From Chloroflexota bacterium (lineage in GTDB: Bacteria > Chloroflexota > Anaerolineae > J102): 8,330 nucleotides of DNA. The stretch lies in the NCBI GenBank assembly GCA_003353825.1, contig PIVW01000255.1, forward strand, positions 1 to 8,330. Direction: 5' to 3'. The notes under the pieces are model-generated. The model did not search any database and was not told the DNA's origin. It saw nothing but the letters and a program-made list of their open reading frames with translations. Every line of letters starts with the position of its first letter. The stretch's first letter is position 1. The translations under genes were made by a program, and so were the position numbers. Positions 1 to 5,289 of the stretch are shown piece by piece.

Positions 1-1032
1 TTTGATAGCCTCGATTGCCTGCAGGGAACCGACGATGCCGGGTAACACGCCCAGTACACCTGCCTCCGCACAACTCGGTACCTCGCCCGGTGGAGGAGGC
101 TCGGGATAGAGGCAGCGGTAGCAAGGGCCGCCCTCGATGCCATGTGCCTGATCCTCTGGCCGGTATATGGTCACCTGACCTTCGAACATAAATATCGATG
201 CGTCGACCAGGGGGATGCCCAAGAGATGGGCGGCGTCATTGACCAGATAGCGCGTGGGGAAGTTATCAGAGCCATTGAGAACGATATCGTAGCCACGCAT
301 AATTTCGAAGGCATTGTCGCTGCGAATCGGTTCCTGGTAGCCAATGACCTCGACATCGGGGTTCAAGTCATGCAAGCGCCGGATTGCTGATTCGACTTTG
401 GCTTGGCCGAGGGTAGCTTCGCCATGCAGGATCTGTCGTTGCAGGTTGGAGCGGTCCACCACGTCGTAGTCGACGATGCCGAGGGCGCCGACACCGGCCG
501 CTGCCAGATAGAGTGCAGCCGGAGAACCCAAGCCGCCGGCGCCGATCAACAGTACTTTGCTGTCCAGCAGTTTAATCTGACCCGCTTCTCCTACGTCGGG
601 CAGAATCAAGTGGCGGTCATAACGCTCTCGCTGCTCTTCGGTCAAAAAACGGGGTGTGTCGAAGGTCAGGCCGGCGTTCTTCCAGCCACTGAAACCGCCG
701 ATCATAGAGAGGACATTGTCGTAGCCCATCTCTTGCAGATTGCGGGCGGCCAGCAGGCTGCGCACGCCTCCGGCACAGTACAGCACGATCTGCGCATCCC
801 GGTCAGGCTCGATCTGCTCTATCTGCAGCTCCAAATAGCTACGACTGAGATGGGTGGCGTCTGGTAAGTGGCCTTGCACCCACTCATCACGTTCGCGGAT
901 GTCGATAACAAAGACATCCTCACCATCGCCGTTTTTGCCATTGCCCAGCCATTCACTGACCTCAAATGGGTTGGTCTCGGGAACCTGTGAACGAACCTGA
1001 GCGAGTAATTGATCTCGTGTTAATCTCGTCAT
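1..1032 (-). CDS. moeB: Rhodanese-MoeB/ThiF fusion: E1-like sulfur-carrier adenylyltransferase (3' end outside window)
   Basis: Reading the minus strand from ATG at 1032 gives 344 open codons that run off the left edge. Residues about 35-125 are a rhodanese domain with active-site loop CAGGVRS, Cys86 being the expected persulfide cysteine. From about residue 130 a MoeB/ThiF domain follows: RYDRHLILP at 138-146, the nucleotide loop GAGGLGS at 164-170, DYDVVDRSNLQRQ near 188-200, the conserved Asp256 in NGSDN, and the first half of the zinc site, CYRC (304-307). The second CxxC should lie outside the window. The family adenylates the C-terminal glycine of MoaD/ThiS-like carriers; the rhodanese part would supply sulfur for the thiocarboxylate. 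Rhodanese first is the reverse of the MoeZ/Uba4/MOCS3 order. The start follows GGAAAAAG about 10 nt upstream. The carrier gene lies 128 nt upstream on the same strand, probably co-transcribed. The choice between moeB and moeZ as a name is uncertain. Confidence 0.93.
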   Translation of the reverse strand, partial: MTRLTRDQLLAQVRSQVPETNPFEVSEWLGNGKNGDGEDVFVIDIRERDEWVQGHLPDATHLSRSYLELQIEQIEPDRDAQIVLYCAGGVRSLLAARNLQEMGYDNVLSMIGGFSGWKNAGLTFDTPRFLTEEQRERYDRHLILPDVGEAGQIKLLDSKVLLIGAGGLGSPAALYLAAAGVGALGIVDYDVVDRSNLQRQILHGEATLGQAKVESAIRRLHDLNPDVEVIGYQEPIRSDNAFEIMRGYDIVLNGSDNFPTRYLVNDAAHLLGIPLVDASIFMFEGQVTIYRPEDQAHGIEGGPCYRCLYPEPPPPGEVPSCAEAGVLGVLPGIVGSLQAIEAIK

Positions 1033-1060
1033 AATCTTTTTCCGAGTAAGGGGGTAAGGT

Positions 1061-1139
1061 CTTAGGACAAAACAATATGCGGAGGTTTACACTCGAATTA
1101 GGACACAGTTCCGCACATTATTGAATTCTCAGTCCTAAG
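1061..1139. repeat. TTAGGAC repeats between the carrier and E1 genes
   Basis: The 128-nt gap holds three copies of one short word: CTTAGGAC at 1061-1068, TTAGGAC at 1098-1104 (both followed by A), and the exact inverse GTCCTAAG at 1132-1139. In the minus-strand transcript the first-read copy can pair with either of the other two, giving two mutually exclusive stems of 7-8 bp. This could be an internal regulatory or processing element or a protein site. No known family is recognised. Confidence 0.4.
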
Positions 1140-1160
1140 TCGTCTACCACACATATGATC

Positions 1161-1448
1161 TCAGACCTGCGGCCACTGCCCACCCGCCATCGCCGGAACA
1201 ATGGAGATGCGGTCGCGCTCGCCAACCGGGGTCACGAGTCCTTGCAGAGTGCGGATTTCGTCATCATTGCGGAAGATGTTGATAAAGCGTTTGACCTCGC
1301 CCTGGTCATCGAAGATACGGTCGCCGATGCCGGGATAGGTGTCGTTGAGCGAGTTGAGAATATCGCCGACGGTATCGGCTTCGATTTGGATTTTGGATTG
1401 GTTGCCGGTCAAGCGGCGAAGGGCAGTGGGGATGTAAACGGTGCTCAT
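1161..1448 (-). CDS. MoaD/ThiS-family ubiquitin-like sulfur carrier with a five-residue tail after Gly-Gly
   Basis: This 95-residue protein has a beta-grasp ubiquitin-like pattern: MSTVYIPTALRRLTG at the N-terminus, EADTVGDILNSL, YPGIGDRIFDD, FINIFRNDDEIR, then GERDRISIVPAMAGG. MoaD/ThiS/CysO-type carriers normally stop at the diglycine, whose C-terminal carboxylate is adenylated and converted to thiocarboxylate. Here Gly89-Gly90 is followed by QWPQV and a stop, so the translated product would be an inactive precursor. QbsE, a tailed carrier, is trimmed by the JAMM peptidase QbsD; the JAMM protein at 3165-3797 is the likely counterpart. The start at 1448 is chosen because AGGAG (1467-1463) precedes it; an in-frame upstream ATG at 1487 lies just after the terminator U-run without an SD. 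The gene is preceded by an attenuator-type leader and followed by the E1 gene. It could serve molybdopterin, cysteine, thiamine or tRNA thiolation; the sequence does not decide. Confidence 0.9.
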   Translation of the reverse strand: MSTVYIPTALRRLTGNQSKIQIEADTVGDILNSLNDTYPGIGDRIFDDQGEVKRFINIFRNDDEIRTLQGLVTPVGERDRISIVPAMAGGQWPQV

Positions 1449-1462
1449 TGTGGTTAGGAAAT

Positions 1463-1467
1463 CTCCT
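1463..1467 (-). promoter_or_regulatory. Ribosome binding site AGGAG of the carrier gene
   Basis: AGGAG on the minus strand lies 14 nt before ATG 1448. The spacing is long, but it is the only SD-like sequence downstream of the leader terminator. It argues against the in-frame ATG at 1487. Confidence 0.5.
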
Positions 1468-1490
1468 GAGAAGAATGCGGCGGACATAAC

Positions 1491-1517
1491 AAAAAAACTC
1501 ACCGCAATACGGTGAGT
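1491..1517 (-). terminator. Intrinsic terminator inside the leader (attenuator)
   Basis: On the minus strand ACTCACCG (1517-1510), loop TATTG and CGGTGAGT (1504-1497) form a perfect 8-bp stem running straight into seven Ts (1497-1491). It sits 43 nt before the carrier start, in a divergent intergenic region. No minus-strand gene ends there, so its natural role is premature termination of the carrier-E1 transcript. On the plus strand the hairpin lacks an adjacent U-run. Confidence 0.85.
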
Positions 1518-1712
1518 CGATGTTTTGGCTATTTCCAAGTCAGGCGCCTAAAAGAATGCGTCACTTGATGGTAAAATATAATGGTTCGAACGAACTACGC
1601 GACTCACCGCAACTGTAACGTTGGCGGGGCAGTCGGCTTCTTTGGCCGGCTACGCCCGCTCCATACAGGAGCAGGTGAAGCAAAATGCGGGTGATGCGTA
1701 GAAAAACATGTT
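1510..1712 (-). ncRNA. Riboswitch-like leader RNA of the carrier-E1 operon, unrecognised class
   Basis: A transcript starting near 1712 can fold into a closed domain at 1701-1595. The outer stem is CTACGC (1701-1696) with GCGTAG (1600-1595). It continues after an internal loop as CACC/GGTG and GCA/TGC (1693-1686 with 1611-1605). Inside are a hairpin GCTCC-TGTAT-GGAGC (1672-1658) and a second GC-rich hairpin (about 1657-1625, loop CAAAGAA). The first loop, TGTA (1667-1664), can pair with TACA (1617-1614) as a pseudoknot. The 3' strand of the closing stem, CGGTGAGTCG (1609-1600), is also a perfect 10-bp partner of CGACTCACCG (1519-1510), the 5' arm of the terminator. A stable aptamer would therefore free the terminator (OFF), and opening it would give an antiterminator (ON). 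I see no match to the TPP, SAM, FMN, cobalamin, Moco, T-box or glycine consensus. The ligand is unknown. Confidence 0.65.
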
Positions 1713-1718
1713 GGCAGC

Positions 1719-1747
1719 AGTGTAAGTGTTTGTACGGCTTCTGTCAA
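1719..1747 (-). promoter_or_regulatory. Sigma70-type promoter of the carrier-E1 leader
   Basis: The minus strand carries a perfect -35 TTGACA (1747-1742), a 17-nt spacer and -10 TACACT (1724-1719). This predicts transcription from about 1712, about 10 nt before the 5' strand of the closing stem of the folded leader. Spacing and placement agree with the attenuator model. Confidence 0.7.
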
Positions 1748-1837
1748 GGAAGGATAAATACGATTGCCAGATTCTGATGCATTTCGGCACTCGTATCTTA
1801 CTAATCAATCACGCACGCTCTCGCTTACGAGATCCTA

Positions 1838-3109
1838 ATGCAGCGAAAGGCTCGACGACAAAACATCTTCATACGCTGGATGGCGCTACTGACTGCGTTG
1901 CTGCTAGTGGGTATGCAGCCGCTTCAGCCACCGCCGACTGTGTTTGCTAACGCGCCTTTTCCAGACACGGAACTCTTTCTGATTCAGGAATCGAGCCAGA
2001 CACAAAGCTCAACCTCTCTGCAACCTGTGCTGTCCGGAAATTTCCGCTGGCTTGATGTCGCCGATCAGCCTTATAGCGTCTCCTATCGAAGCGGTTACGA
2101 CTATAGCCACGCCCAAGTTGAGCTAACTTATGCCACGAACGCCCCAACCTTTCAGGGTACTTTAATTGCGCAAAATCTCAAACCGAATTTCGCCTATCAA
2201 ATGAAGCTCGAGGGATTAAGTGGTACCTCCGAGAACGAGTGCATCGGCCTGAGTGGCCGTTGGTGGGAAGAGGAATGGAGCGGTATTTCCTGGTACAATG
2301 GCAGGAATCTAAACAACAAAGGAGATGGTGCTGCTCCGAATCCTAATGATGAGGTTTACTTCAGCCATCGTGATGAACTGTGGACTGCGGACCCTCCCAT
2401 ACCGAGATATAAACACAGCGGCTATCTGGTGCTTGCCTACTTCGTCACAGATGAAAACGGCGATGCTACGGCGCCATTTACAGCTGACAGCAGCTATCAT
2501 GTTTTGTGGAAAGTGTCGCAGCGCCCACACAGTGTGTCAGACGGACCTCTCATCACCGCCACATTTGATGCCGATGCCTCTGATGCTTATGATGATTCGG
2601 GTGGGGACGATTTTCCTTTGAAAGTGACGCAGGTATTTGGGGAATGGGAGCGATTGCCGGTTGGTGGTGTGACGTTACGAAGTGGCAATTATGCTGCTTC
2701 TCTGTTTCTAACTGAGGAGTCATTCCATGGCAGTGGGGGCAGTTTCGCCGGTGTTTGGGCCGCGGCGATGTATGCACCTGTGAGTTTTGCCATTGCCGGT
2801 GATGCTGTCGCCCCCGAGCCAATGTCGACCTCTATCTCGGGCGCTGACCTCACCCTGGCATGGCCAGCCAACCCCGCCAATGCTGCTTACAAACTTTACC
2901 AGGGCACTGCCCCATATTTTGATCCTGTCCCGCCCGCCGATCTCGGCCCTCTATCACCCTACACCCAAAGCATCACTATCGAGGGCGCAGTGGGTGATGG
3001 CGCGGCCAACTATTTCTATGTCGTCCGGGCACTGAATTGCAGCGGCGAAACGGCTCGGTCTGCAACTATCGGGGTTTTTGCCTTCAGCCTGGTGGCCGGT
3101 AGGTCATGA
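1838..3109 (+). CDS. Secreted protein with C-terminal fibronectin-III-like domain, function unknown
   Basis: This 423-residue protein begins with a Sec-type signal: basic QRKARRQNIFIRW, hydrophobic MALLTALLLVGM (15-26), then a likely cleavage near VFANA (35-39). The start at 1838 keeps the basic n-region; an in-frame ATG at 1880 would lose it, though no good SD supports either. Residues about 60-330 contain a module with LIAQNLKPNFAYQMKLEG (109-126), a Trp-rich stretch (141-153), GYLVLAYFVTDENGDA (195-210) and SSYHVLWK (218-225), spacing that suggests an extracellular beta-sandwich. Residues about 330-420 resemble a fibronectin type III domain (LTLAWPANPA, YKLYQG, NYFYVVRALNCSGETARS), ending in FAFSLVAG, a tail style I associate with Chloroflexota surface proteins. 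No catalytic motif and no LPXTG-like anchor is visible. It is divergent from the carrier operon and convergent with the JAMM gene. A role in the neighbouring sulfur-carrier pathway is not implied. Confidence 0.85.
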   Translation: MQRKARRQNIFIRWMALLTALLLVGMQPLQPPPTVFANAPFPDTELFLIQESSQTQSSTSLQPVLSGNFRWLDVADQPYSVSYRSGYDYSHAQVELTYATNAPTFQGTLIAQNLKPNFAYQMKLEGLSGTSENECIGLSGRWWEEEWSGISWYNGRNLNNKGDGAAPNPNDEVYFSHRDELWTADPPIPRYKHSGYLVLAYFVTDENGDATAPFTADSSYHVLWKVSQRPHSVSDGPLITATFDADASDAYDDSGGDDFPLKVTQVFGEWERLPVGGVTLRSGNYAASLFLTEESFHGSGGSFAGVWAAAMYAPVSFAIAGDAVAPEPMSTSISGADLTLAWPANPANAAYKLYQGTAPYFDPVPPADLGPLSPYTQSITIEGAVGDGAANYFYVVRALNCSGETARSATIGVFAFSLVAGRS

Positions 3110-3164
3110 TGATGTCGGATATCGTCTGGCCGCTGATCCCGGCACTTGCTCAATGGGGCTGATC

Positions 3165-3797
3165 CTAAACCAACTTGATGGCTACCGGTTCGACCGACAC
3201 CACGCGTACGTCAAACTTCCCCGCCCCCTCCTTCTGGTACACGACATAAAGCGCCAGCCCCAGCGGTAGGTCGAGATGGGTGAGGCTGGCCGGGGTTGGG
3301 GCCGTGGTCGAGAGATAGGCGCCCCAGCGCCCGGGCCGTGTTTCATCGAAAATCAGGTCGCCCCGTATTACATCCAGGTCGATGTCACCTCGATGCTGGC
3401 GCAGGTGAAAACCATTTAGCACAGGGTTGTCATCATCCTTCAGGGAACAAATAAGATACACAGCGTCCGGATAGTAGGCATTGTAGGCATCGGAGGCTGA
3501 AGGATAGGCGGGGCTGAGGGGATGGCTGTGGTAGATGGCGATCAGTTCGCCACCTTCGTCCTCCCACTGGAATTGAACCAGCAGGGCGGCGGGGTCGATC
3601 TCATAATCCATGATGCGATTTAGGGCGACATTCCAGGCTCGCCGTATATCGCTAACGACGTCGTCTTTGCCACGCAGTAACCCGCAAATTTCCTCTGGTT
3701 TGCCCTCGCGGGCGTGGGTGATGATGGCGTCGTGGATGGAGGTGGGCAGAAGGAGTGAGCGAGAATGCTCGGCGTTAGTTAAGTTGTTAGCAGACAT
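3165..3797 (-). CDS. JAMM/MPN+ metallopeptidase (Mec+/QbsD-like), predicted carrier-tail processing enzyme
   Basis: The 210-residue product carries the full JAMM zinc-protease signature: Glu36 in PEEICGLL (34-41), then His90-Ser-His92-Pro, and Ser100-x-x-Asp103, that is HxH-x7-SxxD. The fold region runs from about residue 15 to 137. A further 70 residues (from about 140), including the segment DETRPGRWGAYLS, form an extension longer than in minimal Mec+ proteins. The family cleaves isopeptide or peptide bonds after the C-terminal glycine of ubiquitin-like proteins; bacterial members release cysteine from CysO (Mec+) or trim a carrier tail (QbsD). The tailed carrier at 1161-1448 and the E1 at 1-1032 make trimming, with or without amino-acid release, the best guess. 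The start ATG follows GGAG about 11 nt upstream. The gene is on the same strand as the carrier operon but separated from it by an opposing gene, and divergent from the toxin-antitoxin pair. The substrate is not proven. Confidence 0.92.
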   Translation of the reverse strand: MSANNLTNAEHSRSLLLPTSIHDAIITHAREGKPEEICGLLRGKDDVVSDIRRAWNVALNRIMDYEIDPAALLVQFQWEDEGGELIAIYHSHPLSPAYPSASDAYNAYYPDAVYLICSLKDDDNPVLNGFHLRQHRGDIDLDVIRGDLIFDETRPGRWGAYLSTTAPTPASLTHLDLPLGLALYVVYQKEGAGKFDVRVVSVEPVAIKLV

Positions 3798-3885
3798 GTT
3801 ATTTTTGCTCCGTCAATCCAGAAAGCCTTGTGGTGGGCAGGGAAGAGCAAAGATGACTTGTCAGGTTATTTGCCGCCCTGGTCAA

Positions 3886-3910
3886 TTATACACAGCTGAG
3901 CTGCGTATAA
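3886..3910. promoter_or_regulatory. Palindromic operator upstream of the antitoxin
   Basis: A 25-bp inverted repeat with 12-nt arms, TTATACACAGCT and AGCTGCGTATAA, separated by one G, has one mismatched pair per arm set. It ends 2 nt before the antitoxin ATG at 3913. RHH antitoxins autorepress through such palindromes, with the toxin as co-repressor. On the minus strand the same bases contain TATAAT (3890-3885), a potential -10 for the divergent JAMM gene, although no convincing -35 is seen. Binding could therefore affect both directions. Confidence 0.7.
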
Positions 3911-3912
3911 AA

Positions 3913-4158
3913 ATGTGGCTTTTTCGGAATTTGTGTATTAGCCAGACACATCTTTATGGTTTGCTGAAACAGTCTGCCGAAATAAATCGCCGCAGTATCA
4001 ATAGTGAAATCATTATCTGCATTGAAAAAGCTGTGAGTAGCCGGCAGGTAGAAATCGAAACGGTCTTAGCGCGAGCAAGAGAAATACGTGGAAGAACGAA
4101 AAACCATTTGCTGACAGAAGATGAAATCGCGCAGGCAAAGATAGTAGGACGGCAATGA
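3913..4158 (+). CDS. RHH (FitA-like) antitoxin of a VapBC-type module
   Basis: This is an 81-residue protein. Residues about 3-42 match the ribbon-helix-helix pattern of FitA/VapB antitoxins: a short strand (FRNLCIS), LYGLLKQSAEINRRSINSEI (14-33), then helix 2. The C-terminal half (about 45-81; REIRGRTKNHLLTEDEIAQAK) is the charged segment that in this family wraps and inhibits the PIN toxin. The open frame extends far upstream, but ATG 3913 is chosen because it places the RHH strand at the N-terminus and directly follows the palindromic operator. The first residues, MWLFRNLCIS, diverge from the usual TLTVRNLP strand. There is no strong SD; GAG lies 12 nt upstream. Its stop overlaps the toxin start as ATGA, giving translational coupling. 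Base composition is visibly AT-richer than the flanking genes, which suggests transfer. Confidence 0.85.
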   Translation: MWLFRNLCISQTHLYGLLKQSAEINRRSINSEIIICIEKAVSSRQVEIETVLARAREIRGRTKNHLLTEDEIAQAKIVGRQ

Positions 4159-4559
4159 TCGTAGTAGATACGAATGTAATTGCATATCTGTATTTGAGCA
4201 ATGAACGCTCGCAGCAGGTTGAGCGTTTGTTAGAAAAAGATTCAGAATGGGCAGCGCCTTTGTTGTGGTGGAGTGAATTGCGTAATGTGTTGGCTCTTTA
4301 TATGAGAAAGGAAATCTTGTCAATACAAGAAGCGCAACAAGTGATGGAGAAAGCCAGTTTTTTGATGAGCGGGCGGGAATATGATGTCGCATCGTTCCGG
4401 GCGCTAGAATTAGCCGCTTCAAGTGCATGTTCAGCATATGATTGTGAATTTGTGGCATTAGCGCAGGAATTAAGGAAGCCGTTAGTAACGGTTGACAAAA
4501 AAATCTTGAAAGAGTTTCCGGACATCGCGGTATCATTGGCTAAATTTGTTGGTTTGTAG
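4155..4559 (+). CDS. vapC: PIN-domain ribonuclease toxin, VapC family
   Basis: This 134-residue protein has the four conserved acidic positions of VapC toxins: Asp5 in VDTN, Glu41 in SELRNVL, Asp96 in AYDCEFVALA and Asp114 in TVDKKI. These bind divalent metal for endoribonuclease cleavage, usually of tRNA or rRNA; the target here cannot be told. The length is normal and the domain appears intact, so it is probably functional and must be held by the upstream antitoxin. AGGA lies 5 nt before the ATG, within the antitoxin 3' end, and the ATGA overlap couples the two cistrons. The operator before the antitoxin is the likely control point. No clear terminator follows. AT-rich composition and isolation between unrelated genes suggest a mobile stress or addiction module. 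Confidence 0.93.
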   Translation: MIVVDTNVIAYLYLSNERSQQVERLLEKDSEWAAPLLWWSELRNVLALYMRKEILSIQEAQQVMEKASFLMSGREYDVASFRALELAASSACSAYDCEFVALAQELRKPLVTVDKKILKEFPDIAVSLAKFVGL

Positions 4560-4741
4560 AACGTTCCATGTTTGGCTTGCTGGGTGGCGCAGCCTGTGGA
4601 GGCCGACTTGAGATGAAGTAATTTGTGGTATGAGTTTCCCATTCTCCTTGACGGCGTACAGTATGAATCATGGAGATAGCCTGAAATCCTATCCATTTAT
4701 GCGATGTGCGGAAATGCTCTTACTGTACATGTCAGGCTGGT

Positions 4742-4771
4742 TTGCTCACCCCTGTCGCCAGCGTTTACAAT
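4742..4771 (+). promoter_or_regulatory. Candidate promoter for a leaderless transcript of the nucleotidyltransferase
   Basis: TTGCTC (4742-4747), an 18-nt spacer and TACAAT (4766-4771) lie so that ATG 4779 begins 7 nt after the -10. TANNNT-N7-ATG is the classic leaderless arrangement. No SD precedes the gene, which supports this reading over one using an earlier in-frame start. Confidence 0.45.
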
Positions 4772-4778
4772 GCTAGCC

Positions 4779-5279
4779 ATGACTGAACGGATACTCGATC
4801 TCAGGGCTGCTGCCGACTTGGCGGCGGTCTGGGGCGCTGAAGGCGGTGTCGTTGTATTCACGAATGGCCATTTCGATATGTTGCATGTCGGCCATCTGCA
4901 TTATCTGCAATCTGCTCGCGCCCAAGGTGACTGCCTGATAGTGGGGTTGAACTCGGATGCCAGTACTAGGTTGCGCAAGGGCCCGGGCCGGCCTGTGATC
5001 CCGCAAGAGGAACGTGCCGCCCTGTTGGCTGCGTTGCGCTGTGTCAGTGCGGTAGTTATCTTCGAAACCGAAGATTGCAAGGAGTTAGTAGCGGAGATTC
5101 GACCCCAAGTGTACGTGAAGGGCGCAGACTGGAACCGGCCGGGGGGGGGGCGTCCGCCCGAGGCAGATATCGTGGCGGGGTATGGAGGGCGTGTAGCCTA
5201 CATCGATCTGGTGGCGGGACGTTCGACCACGCAGATCATCCGCTCGATCCACCAGTCCGTCCCTACAAGAGAGGGTTAG
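4779..5279 (+). CDS. rfaE2: RfaE2/HldE C-terminal-type nucleotidyltransferase (ADP-heptose synthase-like)
   Basis: This 166-residue stand-alone nucleotidyltransferase has the cytidylyltransferase-like fold: VVFTNGHFDMLHVGHLHYL (25-43) with HVGH (36-39) as the nucleotide-binding HxGH, VGLNSDAS (55-62), the conserved RPVIPQEERAALLAAL (71-86), VYVKGADW (111-118) and the terminal GRSTTQIIRSI (147-157). In the family it moves AMP from ATP onto D-glycero-beta-D-manno-heptose 1-phosphate. No kinase half is fused and no other heptose gene is in the window, so a different sugar- or glycerol-phosphate substrate is possible. The usual GCFD is GHFD here. A start at 4704 would add 25 residues that match nothing in the family; 4779 (or 4770) is preferred. 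A Gly/Pro-rich insert (NRPGGGRPP, 119-127) is encoded by a run of ten Gs. murJ follows after 10 nt, so the two are likely an operon for envelope glycan or precursor work. Confidence 0.88.
   Translation: MTERILDLRAAADLAAVWGAEGGVVVFTNGHFDMLHVGHLHYLQSARAQGDCLIVGLNSDASTRLRKGPGRPVIPQEERAALLAALRCVSAVVIFETEDCKELVAEIRPQVYVKGADWNRPGGGRPPEADIVAGYGGRVAYIDLVAGRSTTQIIRSIHQSVPTREG
5141..5150 (+). repeat. G10 homopolymer inside the nucleotidyltransferase gene
   Basis: Ten consecutive G residues encode part of Pro-Gly-Gly-Gly-Arg. A one-base change would shift the frame before the conserved C-terminal GRSTT motif. Such runs are prone to replication slippage and to sequencing error. Shorter G runs occur in murJ at 6045-6051 (G7) and 6602-6609 (G8). 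Confidence 0.9.
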
Positions 5280-5289
5280 CGCTCCCCAG

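Noticed and set aside
142..867. Plus-strand open frames at 142-390 and 403-867
   Set aside because: They lie antisense to the rhodanese-E1 gene, whose minus-strand frame is open throughout with all family motifs. The plus-strand peptides match nothing.
1155..1457. Plus-strand 100-residue frame over the carrier gene
   Set aside because: It is a mirror of the MoaD-like gene and has no recognisable fold.
1577..1582. Perfect TATAAT on the plus strand as promoter of the secreted protein
   Set aside because: No -35 is found at 15-19 nt, there is no extended -10, and it would leave a leader of about 250 nt. It is probably an AT-rich coincidence between the leader fold and the terminator.
1585..1680. 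Plus-strand cobalamin-riboswitch-like string (CCGCAACTGTAAC, then CAGGAGCAGG)
   Set aside because: It resembles parts of the B12 consensus, but the GGGAA element, the proper P4 and the CCAGGAGACCTGCC box are missing. The minus-strand reading explains promoter, stems and terminator much better.
4657..4727. TACAGTA/TACTGTA inverted repeat in the toxin-nucleotidyltransferase gap
   Set aside because: It is seven base pairs only with about 57 nt between arms and no promoter or U-run. It is too weak to call.
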